Shown here piece by piece: positions 25,351 through 35,500 of a stretch of 64,000 bases of DNA. The first letter of the stretch is position 1, and each line of letters opens with the position of its first letter. The stretch comes from Bacteroidota bacterium. GTDB taxonomy: Bacteria > Bacteroidota > Bacteroidia > Flavobacteriales > Weeksellaceae. The position numbers and the translations under genes are program-made. The notes under the pieces were generated by a model that was not told the DNA's origin, made no database searches, and worked only from the letters and a program-made list of their open reading frames with translations. Location: NCBI GenBank assembly GCA_023457935.1, contig JAEXBA010000041.1:1-64000 (forward strand), in the 5' to 3' direction.

Positions 25351-26892
25351 TTAAATTTTCGAAAGCAGCGTTCTGAAGTTTACTTTCTCATCAATAATTC
25401 TTCTTAAATCGGCGACAGCAACTCTTTCCTGTTTCATTGTATCGCGTTCTCTTAAAGTTACGGTGTTGTCATTCAGAGAATCGTGGTCAACGGTGATGCA
25501 GAAAGGCGTTCCGATGGCATCCATTCTTCTGTAGCGTTTTCCGATGGCGTCTTTTTCTTCGTAATAAACGTTGAAATCATACTTCAGATCGTCGTAGATT
25601 TTTGTTGCAAATTCAGGCAGTCCGTCTTTTTTCACCAAAGGCAGAATTGCAGCTTTTACCGGAGCCAAAGCCGGTGGAAGTGAAAGTACCGTTCTTTCGG
25701 AACCGTCTTCCAAAGTTTCGTTTTTCAGGCAGTGCGACATTAAAGCGAGGAACATTCTGTCCAGACCGATGGAAGTTTCCACCACATACGGAACATAGTT
25801 TTCGTTTCTTTCCGGATCGAAATACTGAAGCTTTCTTCCTGAAAATTTCTCGTGCGCGCCCAAGTCGAAATCGGTTCTCGAGTGAATCCCTTCCAACTCT
25901 TTAAAGCCAAACGGAAACTTAAACTCAATATCTGCTGCAGCGTTGGCGTAATGCGCCAGTTTTTCGTGATCGTGGAATTTATAGTTTTCCTGTCCCAAAC
26001 CAAGCGCCAAATGCCAGTTCAAACGTTTTTCTTTCCATTCTTCGTAAAATTTCAGTTCAGTTCCCGGCGGAACGAAAAACTGCATTTCCATCTGCTCGAA
26101 TTCACGCATTCTGAAGATAAACTGCCTTGCAACAATCTCGTTTCTGAACGCTTTTCCAATCTGTGCAATTCCGAAAGGAAGTTTATGTCTTGATGTTTTC
26201 TGAACATTCAGAAAGTTCACAAAAATTCCCTGTGCGGTTTCCGGACGGAGATAAAGGTCGGTTGCGTTTTCCGCAGAAGCACCTAATTTTGTTCCGAACA
26301 TCAGGTTGAATTGGCGAACATCGGTCCAGTTTTTAGAACCGGTATCAGGATCGGCAATTTCCAGTTCTTCAATCAAAGCTTTTACGTCTGCAAGATTTTC
26401 AGTTTCCAGAGATTTAGCCATTCTTGAAAGGATGGTTTTCTGCTTTTCGCGGTATTCCATCACACGCGGATTCGTGCTTTCAAACTGTTCTTTATCAAAA
26501 GCATCACCGAATCTTTTTGCGGCCTTATCAATTTCTTTCTGTGCTTTGTCTTCCACTTTCGCGCAGTAATCTTCAATAAGAACATCGGCGCGGAAACGTT
26601 TTTTGGAATCTTTATTGTCAATCAAAGGATCGTTGAACGCATCAACGTGGCCGGAAGCTTTCCAAGTTGTCGGATGCATCAGAATTGCAGAATCAATCCC
26701 GACAATGTTTTCATTCAGCTGAACCATTGCTTTCCACCAATACTGCTTGATGTTGTTTTTCAGTTCAGCGCCGTTCTGTCCGTAATCGTAAACCGCTGAA
26801 AGTCCGTCATATATCTCACTCGAAGGAAAAATAAAACCATATTCTTTTGCGTGGGAAACCACATTTTTGAAAACATCTTCCTGCTTTGCCAT
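25351..26892 (-). CDS. glyS: Glycyl-tRNA synthetase (homodimeric, eukaryote-like type)
   Basis: Class II aminoacyl-tRNA synthetase charging tRNA(Gly). 513 residues of the single-chain type. Motif 2 region is FRNEIVARQFIFRMREFEQME, motif 3 is VETSIGLDRMFLALM, and the C-terminal anticodon-binding domain holds LAPVKAAILPLV. A C-terminal KRYRRMDAIGTPFCITVD block is also standard. Own promoter and terminator. Confidence 0.96.
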   Translation of the reverse strand: MAKQEDVFKNVVSHAKEYGFIFPSSEIYDGLSAVYDYGQNGAELKNNIKQYWWKAMVQLNENIVGIDSAILMHPTTWKASGHVDAFNDPLIDNKDSKKRFRADVLIEDYCAKVEDKAQKEIDKAAKRFGDAFDKEQFESTNPRVMEYREKQKTILSRMAKSLETENLADVKALIEELEIADPDTGSKNWTDVRQFNLMFGTKLGASAENATDLYLRPETAQGIFVNFLNVQKTSRHKLPFGIAQIGKAFRNEIVARQFIFRMREFEQMEMQFFVPPGTELKFYEEWKEKRLNWHLALGLGQENYKFHDHEKLAHYANAAADIEFKFPFGFKELEGIHSRTDFDLGAHEKFSGRKLQYFDPERNENYVPYVVETSIGLDRMFLALMSHCLKNETLEDGSERTVLSLPPALAPVKAAILPLVKKDGLPEFATKIYDDLKYDFNVYYEEKDAIGKRYRRMDAIGTPFCITVDHDSLNDNTVTLRERDTMKQERVAVADLRRIIDEKVNFRTLLSKI

Positions 26893-26911
26893 AAATTCTT
26901 GATTTGAAGTG

Positions 26912-26919
26912 CAAAAGTA
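26912..26919 (-). promoter_or_regulatory. Putative -7 box of glyS
   Basis: Reverse strand reads TACTTTTG, 19 bases before the ATG. Confidence 0.5.
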
Positions 26920-26948
26920 AGGAAATTGAAAGACTTTTCAGCATTTTT

Positions 26949-27047
26949 TAGGAGCCGGGAACCTGCTTTCGCTACTCGCTTTTTCTTGCGGCGGCGCAGC
27001 CGCCGCAAGAAAAGAGCTCAAACATGCCGCTCAATCAGGGCTATGAA
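26949..27047. repeat. REP-like intergenic element with a 15-bp GC-rich hairpin
   Basis: Between glyS and pyrD. A perfect inverted repeat, TTTTCTTGCGGCGGC (26981-26995) with GCCGCCGCAAGAAAA (26999-27013), surrounds a 3-base loop. Flanks are AGGAGCCGGGAACCTGCTTTC on the left and GAGCTCAAACATGCCGCTCA with AATCAGGGCTATG on the right. The layout and flank words resemble dispersed intergenic elements I recall from flavobacterial genomes. GC content is far above the neighbourhood. No T-run follows, so it is not a normal terminator. Confidence 0.7.
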
Positions 27048-27112
27048 GTAGTAATTCTATTCAAACAGATTTTTCAATCAAGGTAAGTTTGTGTTCTGAG
27101 GGTTTATTTAAG

Positions 27113-27120
27113 TAAATTTG
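27113..27120 (+). promoter_or_regulatory. pyrD promoter: -7 box with a -33 TTTG
   Basis: TAAATTTG at 27113-27120 with TTTG at 27088-27091, spacing 21 bases: the best complete Bacteroidota-type promoter in the window. The -7 box ends 17 bases before the ATG. Confidence 0.65.
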
Positions 27121-27137
27121 TAAAACCTTTTTTTACA

Positions 27138-28151
27138 ATGTACAAAAGCATTCTCCGTCCGTTTCTGTTCAGTCTTGATCCCGAAAAAGCTCATCACGTA
27201 ACATTTTCTCTGCTGAAAAATTTTGGTAGATTGGCAAAACTTTTTTTACCGAAACCTGTTGTTGATAAACGTTTGGAGCGCGAAGTGTTCGGACTGAAAT
27301 TTAAAAATCCTGTTGGTTTGGCTGCAGGTCTGGATAAAAATGCGGTCGCTTTTCAGGAATTTGATGATTTGGGATTCGGATTTGTGGAAATCGGAACTTT
27401 AACGCCGAAACCACAACCCGGAAATGATAAAAAAAGACTGTTCCGTCTCATTGAAGATTCCGGAATTATCAACAGAATGGGCTTCAATAATGAAGGTGTT
27501 GATGCTGCAGTTGAACGTTTGAAGAAAAACAAAAAAGGCATTCTTATTGGAGGAAACATCGGAAAAAATAAAGTAACACCCAACGAAAACGCTGTCGATG
27601 ATTACATCATCTGCTTCAACAAACTATTTGATTATGTTGATTATTTCGTCGTAAATGTTTCTTCACCCAACACACCCAATCTTCGTGAACTTCAGGATAA
27701 AGAACCTTTAACTAAACTTTTAGGTGAACTTGAGGAACTGAATTCAAAAAAAGAAAAACCGAAACCGATTCTGCTTAAAATCGCTCCCGATTTGTCTGAT
27801 GAACAGCTTTTGGACATCATTGATATTGTAAAAGAAACCAAAATTGCCGGAGTTATCGCAACCAATACTACGCTTTCCCGCGAAGGTTTAAAATCTGAAA
27901 ATAAAAAGGAAACGGGCGGACTTTCCGGTAAACCTTTAACGAAAAGATCAACTGAAGTGATTCGTTTTCTTTCCGAGAAAAGCGGAAAAGCATTTCCGAT
28001 TATCGGTGTCGGCGGAATTCACACTGCAGAAGACGCCATTGAAAAACTCGATGCAGGCGCAAGTCTGATTCAGCTTTACACCGGATTTATCTACGAAGGT
28101 CCGGAACTGATTTCCAAAATCAACAAGAAAATTCTTGAACAGACAAAATAA
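27138..28151 (+). CDS. pyrD: Dihydroorotate dehydrogenase (quinone), class 2
   Basis: FMN enzyme oxidising dihydroorotate to orotate in pyrimidine synthesis, with electrons passed to quinone at the inner membrane. The N-terminal helical extension ([20 protein letters not shown]) is the class 2 membrane-contact part. [29 protein letters not shown] and GVIATNTT are FMN/substrate motifs. 337 residues. Class 2 enzymes use a catalytic Ser, consistent with the VSSPNT block. Confidence 0.96.
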   Translation: MYKSILRPFLFSLDPEKAHHVTFSLLKNFGRLAKLFLPKPVVDKRLEREVFGLKFKNPVGLAAGLDKNAVAFQEFDDLGFGFVEIGTLTPKPQPGNDKKRLFRLIEDSGIINRMGFNNEGVDAAVERLKKNKKGILIGGNIGKNKVTPNENAVDDYIICFNKLFDYVDYFVVNVSSPNTPNLRELQDKEPLTKLLGELEELNSKKEKPKPILLKIAPDLSDEQLLDIIDIVKETKIAGVIATNTTLSREGLKSENKKETGGLSGKPLTKRSTEVIRFLSEKSGKAFPIIGVGGIHTAEDAIEKLDAGASLIQLYTGFIYEGPELISKINKKILEQTK

Positions 28152-28236
28152 TTTTCTGAATTTCTTAACGCTAAAATCTGTTAATATTTAGTTTAAACAG
28201 TGTCTTTTTCCGTAACTTTAAAAGATTAAAAAATAA

Positions 28237-29007
<771 letters not shown>

Positions 29008-29027
29008 ATTCAGATACAAATAAGATG

Positions 29028-29056
29028 AGATCCACGAAGAAATTCGTGGATTTTTT
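29028..29056. terminator. Intrinsic terminator after the SDR gene
   Basis: ATCCACGAA (29030-29038) pairs with TTCGTGGAT (29043-29051) around a GAAA loop, followed by TTTTTT. Convergent with the DUF445 gene. Confidence 0.9.
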
Positions 29057-30299
29057 ATATGAAGAAGTGTGCGATGGTATAAATTACAAGTCCAACCAAA
29101 CCGCCCACCAAAGTTCCGTTCACACGGATGAACTGAAGGTCTTTTCCGACTTCCAGTTCCAGTTTGTCCGAAAGTTCTTTGCCTTCCCAGTTTCCAACGG
29201 TTGAAGAAATCAAATCGCCGAACTGATGTGTGTTTTTCAGAATGTATTTGTACGCCGTAACACGAATCCAGTGATCAATTTTGTACTGAAGTTTTTCATC
29301 ATTCTGAAGATTGACAGATAGTTCTGCAATATTTCTCTGAATATATTTTTTCAGCGCGGAATCTTCATTTTCGAGTTCTGCTGAAACTGATTTCTTAATG
29401 GAATTCCAGATGTCCTGAGAATATTGGTTGAGTTTTTCTTCTTTCAGAAAATTTTCGCGCACGTTGCGGAACTCTTCTTCCCATTCTTCATTCTCCTTCA
29501 GTTCATTGGCAAATGCAAAGAGTTTTGAAGTAATTTCGTTTCGCAAAGAATGTTCCGGATTATTTTCAACATCTTCAAAAAATTTGGAAAGTCCGGAAGT
29601 AATTTTGTCGGCAATTGCATCATCCACAAACTTCGGAATCAAAGTGAAACTTTCTTTTTTCACCTTTTCACGAACCAAATCCTGATTGTTCACGATGTAA
29701 GTTTTAATCTGTTGCGCAAGTTTGGTCATCACTCTCTGATGGTCATTTCTTTCCAGAATATAATCGAGGCCGTTGCCGATAATCCGGTTCACTTTTACGT
29801 CTTCCGACATTTCTTTCGCTTTGTTGGCAATGAAATTGACCACGGCTTTGTCATCCAGCTTATGCAGAATATCGAGTACAATTGTTGCTGTTTCGTGAAG
29901 CAGAACTTCCTGATTTCTCGGTTTTGAAAGCCATTCTCCAACAAAATGTGAAACTTTCAGTTTCAGAATATACGGACGAATATTTTGCGGAGAAAGAAAA
30001 TTATCAACCACGAAACTTCCGAGATTCCCACCAATCTGTTCTTTTTTATTCTGAATTAAATTGGTGTGTGGAATTTTCAGTCCTAAAGGATGATGGAAAA
30101 GCGCTGTAACCGCGAACCAATCAGCTAAAGCTCCAACCATTGCCGCTTCGGAAAAAGCGCGGACATAACCAATCCAGTGCGAATCATCAGATTTCTGTAA
30201 AATCGTCGTTATAATAAATATGACCGCCATCAGAACGAAAAGTCCTGTTGCGAAAGCTTTGTATTTGCGGAGCTGTTTCCGTTTTTGCTCATCATTCAT
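29055..30299 (-). CDS. DUF445 family membrane protein
   Basis: 414 residues of the DUF445 (YjiN-like) family. N-terminal hydrophobic segments (about 12-30 and GYVRAFSEAAMVGALADWFAVTALF about 43-67), a long helical amphipathic middle, and a C-terminal anchor LVGGLVGLVIYTIAHFF. Function not established. Divergent from msrB across only 27 bases. Confidence 0.88.
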   Translation of the reverse strand: MNDEQKRKQLRKYKAFATGLFVLMAVIFIITTILQKSDDSHWIGYVRAFSEAAMVGALADWFAVTALFHHPLGLKIPHTNLIQNKKEQIGGNLGSFVVDNFLSPQNIRPYILKLKVSHFVGEWLSKPRNQEVLLHETATIVLDILHKLDDKAVVNFIANKAKEMSEDVKVNRIIGNGLDYILERNDHQRVMTKLAQQIKTYIVNNQDLVREKVKKESFTLIPKFVDDAIADKITSGLSKFFEDVENNPEHSLRNEITSKLFAFANELKENEEWEEEFRNVRENFLKEEKLNQYSQDIWNSIKKSVSAELENEDSALKKYIQRNIAELSVNLQNDEKLQYKIDHWIRVTAYKYILKNTHQFGDLISSTVGNWEGKELSDKLELEVGKDLQFIRVNGTLVGGLVGLVIYTIAHFFI

Positions 30300-30304
30300 T
30301 GAAT

Positions 30305-30312
30305 CAAATTTA
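30305..30312 (-). promoter_or_regulatory. Putative -7 box of the DUF445 gene
   Basis: Reverse strand reads TAAATTTG. Only 5 bases separate it from the DUF445 ATG, which predicts a leaderless transcript. Confidence 0.5.
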
Positions 30313-30313
30313 C

Positions 30314-30321
30314 TAATTTTG
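30314..30321 (+). promoter_or_regulatory. Putative -7 box of msrB
   Basis: TAATTTTG, 5 bases before the msrB ATG and back to back with the DUF445 box. Confidence 0.5.
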
Positions 30322-30326
30322 GAAGA

Positions 30327-30848
30327 ATGAAATTTTTAAAATTCATACTGATATTTACATTTCTGCAGGCTTGCTCGCAGACGAATCCACCTTTAAAACC
30401 AGCTCCAATGGAAGATCAATCAGCAAAAAACAATCCATATTATTCCCGTACAGATTCTGCAAAAGTCCGCGCTTCCAACGATGAGTGGAAAAAAGTGCTT
30501 TCACCTGAACTGTACAGCATTGCGCGAACTGCCGCAACGGAACGACCGCACACCGGGAAATACAATAATTTTGATGAATTGGGCGAATATTACTGTGCTG
30601 CGTGTGGAAATCATCTATTTAAAAGTGATCAGAAATTTGCTTCAACCTGCGGTTGGCCAAGTTTTTTTGAAGCCGATAGAAACGGAGTGGCTTATCTCCG
30701 CGATTCTTCACATGGCATGGAAAGAATTGAAGTTGTCTGCAAACGCTGCGACGCGCATTTGGGACATGTTTTCAACGACGGACCACCACCAACAGGAATG
30801 CGTTACTGCATGAATTCAATCAGTCTGGAGTTTGTGCCGGATAAATAA
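30327..30848 (+). CDS. msrB: Peptide-methionine (R)-S-oxide reductase, lipoprotein
   Basis: Repairs methionine-R-sulfoxide in proteins. Lipobox FLQACS (Cys16) places it at the outer membrane or periplasm. Zinc Cys pairs are CAAC and CKRC; the catalytic Cys is in MRYCMNS near the C-terminus, and CGWPSFFEA is the substrate-pocket motif. 173 residues. Likely co-transcribed with the small membrane protein 4 bases downstream. Confidence 0.95.
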   Translation: MKFLKFILIFTFLQACSQTNPPLKPAPMEDQSAKNNPYYSRTDSAKVRASNDEWKKVLSPELYSIARTAATERPHTGKYNNFDELGEYYCAACGNHLFKSDQKFASTCGWPSFFEADRNGVAYLRDSSHGMERIEVVCKRCDAHLGHVFNDGPPPTGMRYCMNSISLEFVPDK

Positions 30849-30852
30849 TTTT

Positions 30853-31137
30853 ATGAATAAACTGAATCAATATTTAAGCTACATTGCTTTGGCGTGTACC
30901 TTTTTTCTGATTTATTTGGTGGTTCAGTATCTCTTTCCGGAATACTTTAATTACCATATTATTGGAATAGTGCATCAGCTGTTTATTATTCCAGTTCTGG
31001 TGATTTCTTTTTTCACTTTTATTTACAGTACGGTTTTTATGTTCAGGACAAAAGGCAATGAAAAAATCCGGCCTGTTTTTGTTATCAGCTTCATTAATAT
31101 CACAATATTGGTCCTGTTGGGTGCTTTTGCTGAATAA
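30853..31137 (+). CDS. Small membrane protein, unknown function
   Basis: 94 residues from the ATG at 30853. Three hydrophobic segments (about 8-28 IALACTFFLIYLVVQYLF, 39-62 GIVHQLFIIPVLVISFFTFIYSTVFMF in two parts, and 72-92 PVFVISFINITILVLLGAF). No family recognised. Placed directly after msrB, so probably the same transcript. Confidence 0.7.
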   Translation: MNKLNQYLSYIALACTFFLIYLVVQYLFPEYFNYHIIGIVHQLFIIPVLVISFFTFIYSTVFMFRTKGNEKIRPVFVISFINITILVLLGAFAE

Positions 31138-31207
31138 TAATTACGTTAAGAAATTATAAAATACCGTTAAAGTTTTACAATTTAACCATCTGATATTTAT
31201 GTTTTTA

Positions 31208-31215
31208 TAAATTTG
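31208..31215 (+). promoter_or_regulatory. Putative -7 box of the YkuD_2-type gene
   Basis: TAAATTTG, 33 bases before the ATG. Confidence 0.5.
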
Positions 31216-31248
31216 TGTCGCCAAATGAATTTAACATAATATAATTAG

Positions 31249-32013
31249 ATGAAAAAATTGATAGTCGCCCTGGGTGTAACATTTGCTGTAGCAACTTCCT
31301 ATATTTCTTCCGACAAAGTTATTTCAGCAAGCAATAATTCAGCAGAAAAAGATACTGCAGCTGCAATGGTGAAAGCCGATTTCGCAGCCATTAATACAGA
31401 AAAAACACTCAGTGCTTCCGAAGATCTTTATCAGAAAATTTCCTTTGACGGAATCAATAAACTGAACTTTGATGTTTTCGAAAAAGCACTTACCGGCTTT
31501 GATAACCTGAAAAAAGCTGGAAAAATTGATGCCTCTACGAAACTTCTTACAATTTGTGATTTCTCGCTTTCTTCCAATGAAAAAAGACTGTGGATCATCA
31601 ATACTGAAACCGGAGAAATTCTTTTCAATTCTTTAGTAGCACACGGAAAAAATACTGGCGAAGAATTTGCCACCAAGTTTTCCAATACTGAAAGTTCGCT
31701 TCAGAGCAGTTTGGGCTTTTACCTAACGGATGCTACTTATGAAGGAGAAAACGGTTATTCACTGCGGCTTTTGGGAATGGACGACGGTTACAATGATGCA
31801 GCATTAAGAAGAGCAGTGGTAATGCACGGCGCAGATTATGTGAGTGAAGAATTTGCCGCACAGCACAAAAGAATCGGCAGAAGCTGGGGTTGTCCGGCAG
31901 TTCCGAGAGCTTTGGCGAAGCCGATCATCAATACAATAAAAGGTAAAAACGTTCTGTTTATCTATTATCCGGATCAGAAATATTTAAGCTCGTCCAAATG
32001 GCTGAATGCTTAA
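31249..32013 (+). CDS. L,D-transpeptidase catalytic-domain family protein
   Basis: 254-residue exported protein with an N-terminal signal peptide (IVALGVTFAVATSYISS). The C-terminal half fits the YkuD_2 family (murein L,D-transpeptidase-like): VMHGADYVSEEF with the His, then GRSWGCPAVP with the presumed catalytic Cys, then IKGKNVLFIYYPDQ. Likely modifies peptidoglycan or tethers proteins to it; enzymatic activity of this branch is not established here. Single gene with own promoter and terminator. Confidence 0.88.
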   Translation: MKKLIVALGVTFAVATSYISSDKVISASNNSAEKDTAAAMVKADFAAINTEKTLSASEDLYQKISFDGINKLNFDVFEKALTGFDNLKKAGKIDASTKLLTICDFSLSSNEKRLWIINTETGEILFNSLVAHGKNTGEEFATKFSNTESSLQSSLGFYLTDATYEGENGYSLRLLGMDDGYNDAALRRAVVMHGADYVSEEFAAQHKRIGRSWGCPAVPRALAKPIINTIKGKNVLFIYYPDQKYLSSSKWLNA

Positions 32014-32031
32014 ACGCTATTTAAAAACAAC

Positions 32032-32061
32032 AAAAAAGGACCTCAATTGAGGCCCTTTTTT
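32032..32061. terminator. Bidirectional intrinsic terminator
   Basis: AAAAAAGG-A-CCTC, AATT, GAGG-C-CCTTTTTT: a 12-pair hairpin with one internal A/C mismatch. It serves the convergent 31249-32013 and 32060-32503 genes and overlaps the stop codon of the latter. Confidence 0.9.
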
Positions 32062-32503
32062 AATTTTCGAAAGCGGTTTCAATTTCATCACTGAATTTAT
32101 AGGAATTCAGCAGCCAGCCCTCACCATTGTTATAATAGGTGAAGAGAAACGTAATGTAATGATAATCGAATTTCAGCAGGTAAACCTTTCTCATAACTGT
32201 ATTTCCGATCTTCTGATCCTTAACAAACTCATAGGATTTGGCTTTTCCGTAACGGCTTTCCATTAAATTAAAGTTTTTGATCGTCTGCGATTCAAGCTGA
32301 TCCAGTTCATTTTCCGGGATTATCCATTTCATCCGCAGAATACTGTAGGCATTTGTGATTTTGTTTTTCGAAAGTGAATTCATGACATCTTCTGTAAACG
32401 AGTTGATTTCCTGCGTGGTTTTAAAATAGCTTTTCGAAATTTCCTGCGCTTTCATCATTTGAAGTGAAAAAAACAGGCAGAACAAAAGAGAAAAATATTT
32501 CAT
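32060..32503 (-). CDS. Secreted protein of unknown function
   Basis: 147 residues with a signal peptide (FSLLFCLFFSLQMMKAQ). The mature part is an alpha+beta domain with NAYSILRMKWIIPENELD and GNTVMRKVYLLKFDYHYITFLFTYY, a pattern like small NTF2-type export-associated domains, but I do not assign a family. Downstream of the metal-linked TonB receptor but separated from it by a terminator, so probably a separate unit. Confidence 0.7.
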   Translation of the reverse strand: MKYFSLLFCLFFSLQMMKAQEISKSYFKTTQEINSFTEDVMNSLSKNKITNAYSILRMKWIIPENELDQLESQTIKNFNLMESRYGKAKSYEFVKDQKIGNTVMRKVYLLKFDYHYITFLFTYYNNGEGWLLNSYKFSDEIETAFEN

Positions 32504-32524
32504 CGGTTAAATTTTCCTAAAACT

Positions 32525-32556
32525 AAAAAAAGGATTTCAATAAATGAAACCCTTTT
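32525..32556 (-). terminator. Terminator of the HMA-TonB receptor gene
   Basis: AAAAGG-A-TTTCA (32528-32539) pairs with TGAAA-C-CCTTTT (32545-32556) with one mismatch and 5-base loop; seven T follow on the reverse strand. Confidence 0.8.
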
Positions 32557-32577
32557 CAGTGAAATATAAAGGCGTTT

Positions 32578-35500
32578 CTAGAATTTTACATCAAATCCCA
32601 TATAAACGTTCAGCGGCATAATCGGCGCGTATACCATTCCGCCGTCAAAATAATTACCGAACGGATTCTGTGCATCAATAATCGGGTTCTTCTGAGTGTA
32701 GGAAGTGAGGTTCTCAGCTCCCGCATAAATCCTGATGTTATTGTTAAAATCTTTCGCAATCTGCGCATTCCAGGTCATATAAGAATCGGAATATGCCGGA
32801 AGCTGAAATTCTGCTGGATTTGAAGACATATCCGGAAGTCTCTGCCTGCCCACCAGATTGAAAGTAGTATCAAAAGACCATAAACCGCCTTTGTCATTTT
32901 TTTCTGTGGAATAAGCCAGATTCAGGAAACCTCTGTGTTTTGCCATAAACGGAACTTCGCGTCTTCCGTCCTGATAATCTGCCTGAACATCATAAAATTT
33001 ATACGCCAGACGCACATCGAAGTTTTTTACAGGCGAAAAATCCCACTGTGTCTGGAAGCTGTTTGCCCATGATTTACCGTCCAGATTATAAAAAGCCATC
33101 GTTTGCGGAGACTGATCCAAATCGATTAAAACCTGATCCTGAAAATCTGTTCTGAAGAAATCCGCAACAATCATCGATTTGTTTCCGAAAAGGTTGAATT
33201 CCTGCTGCAGACTCGCGCCGTAATTCCATGCAATTTCAGGTTTCAGACCGTAGATTTCACCGTCGTTCTGCTGAATATCTATAAATCGACCAGAAGCGAA
33301 GTACGCCTGGCTTTCCGCAAAAATATTGGCTGTACGGAAACCTCTTCCTGCCGAAAGTCTCAGAATGGTTTTCGGTGCAATATCGTATTTAAAGTTCAGT
33401 CTTGGTGTAAACTGTGTTCCGGCAAGGTTATGAAAATCTGCTCTTGCACCGGCTACCAAAGTGTATTTCAGGCCTGTTAAAGTATATTCAAAGAAAATCC
33501 CCGGAACGGTTTCTGTCCGTTTGAAATTCTGAAGAAGATAATCTTCGTCGTATTTGTCGTAGAGGAAACTTGCGCCGGTTTTGTATTTGTGGTTGGTGTT
33601 TCCGAGGATACTTTCAAAAATCAGATTGGAATAATACGTTGTCTGCTTTCCGAAATAATCTCTCAATCCGAAAAAACTGTCCTGCTGATGATAGGTAAAC
33701 TGGTTCATCCAGCCGATACTTTGGTAAGGTTTGTCTTTAAAAACATGCCCGGTTTTGTTCCAGACGTGAAAACGTGAAATGTCGATTCCGACGCCATAAG
33801 CGTTCTGTTCACTCTGGTCGAGTTGTCTGTTGAAAGCCATCTGTCCGCCCTGTCTTTTATCCTGAACGAAATTAATTCCGAAATGCGAACCCCAGCCGGT
33901 ATGGTCTAAATCGTTGTAATCCAGAAGATAAGCTGCGTTGATCTGTGTTCCGGTTGGCTGATCCAGAAAACCGTCATCATTGTAATCCATTTTGGCTAAA
34001 GTGCCGTTTCCGTGAAGGAGAATGGTGTTCGACCAATGGTCGGAAAGGGAAGAGGTATGCGTGATATTGGCTTCTGTTCTGGCATTGATGTCTCCGAAAA
34101 TATTCAGCGTAGTTTCGGGTTCTCCTTTGAATTTCAGCAATTCAGTATTGATCTGTCCGGTGATACTTTCATAGCCGTTCGTCACGGTTGAGCCGCCTTT
34201 TGTAAGCTGAATTCCGCCAATCCATCTTCCGGGAATAAAATTCAGGCCATACGGAGTTGCCAGTCCGCGGATTTCAGGAAGAAGTTCTTTCGTTAACGAA
34301 GTATATTTCTGATCCAAACCCAACATTTTCAGCTGCTTGGTTCCGGTTACTGCATTGGAAAATGAAACATCAACCGTGGCATTGGTTTCAAAACTTTCAG
34401 ACAGATTACAGCAAGCGGCTTTCAGAAGTTCTTTCTGTCCGATGTTAAAAGTAAGGTCGGCTGATTTCCGGCTTAACGCTGTCGGTTCCTGAACTTTAGT
34501 AATCGTTACTCCTTCAATGCTGGTGTCGAAATGCTCATCATGTTCCAGATTCTTTTCACGTTTTGCGATTTTGGATTCCGTGTCAGAAGTTGACACAAAC
34601 TGCATTGGATTGGTCGCGTGTCCGCCTTCCAGTTTCACCTGTTCGCCTTCACCGGGAAACTTTGAATTCCTGTCATACAAACAGCATTTCGGCAGTGCGG
34701 CATACGTTGCATCAGAAGTTTTGTACTTTTCGTTATCGTGTCCAACTTCTGCGAGTTTCTGCAGTAAACTGTCGGAAGAAAAAGCACTCTCATCAAAATC
34801 AACAGCCAGTTTCTGAGTTTCCGGAGACCAGATAGCAGATCTTGCGCCCATTTCCAAGGCCGTAGTTTCAATTCTTGTTTTACATGAGCTGCAGTTCCCT
34901 TTTACAAAAAACTGTTTGGGCGCTGTTTTCTGAGCCACTTCAAAATGCCCGCTGTTATTCGGAGTGGCTGATGCTAAAAAAGAGGTTGTGCGGTCGTAAA
35001 GGCAACATCCGGGAAGTTCACTGTAAACTGCGTCGGGAGCAGAGAATTTTTCATTATCGTGTCCAACATCAGCTATTTTTTTTAGAATTTCGGATGAAGT
35101 TACTTTTGAGCGGTCAAAATCCATTGTCAGTGTCTGGTTTTCGGCATTCCAAACTGCGGAAGTTGCTCCGGCTTTCTTGGCAGTAGTTTCAATACGTTCC
35201 TTACACATACTGCAGTTTCCTTTTACCAGAAACTTGTTGTCCACGTCAGGATTTTGATCTGAAGTTACATTTTTGTTCGGTGCTTCTTCAGCTCTGTCGT
35301 AATGGCAGCAGCCGGGAAGACCGTCATAAACCGATTGCGAGGTTTTATACTTTTCGTTGTCATGCCCAACTTCCGCTATTTTTTTAAGCAATGCATCCAG
35401 CGATGTTTTTTCGCTGCTGAATTCAACATTGAGGATTTTTGTATCAGCATTCCAGTTGGCATAAGTGGCACCGTTTTGTTTAGCGGTGGTTTCAATTCGC

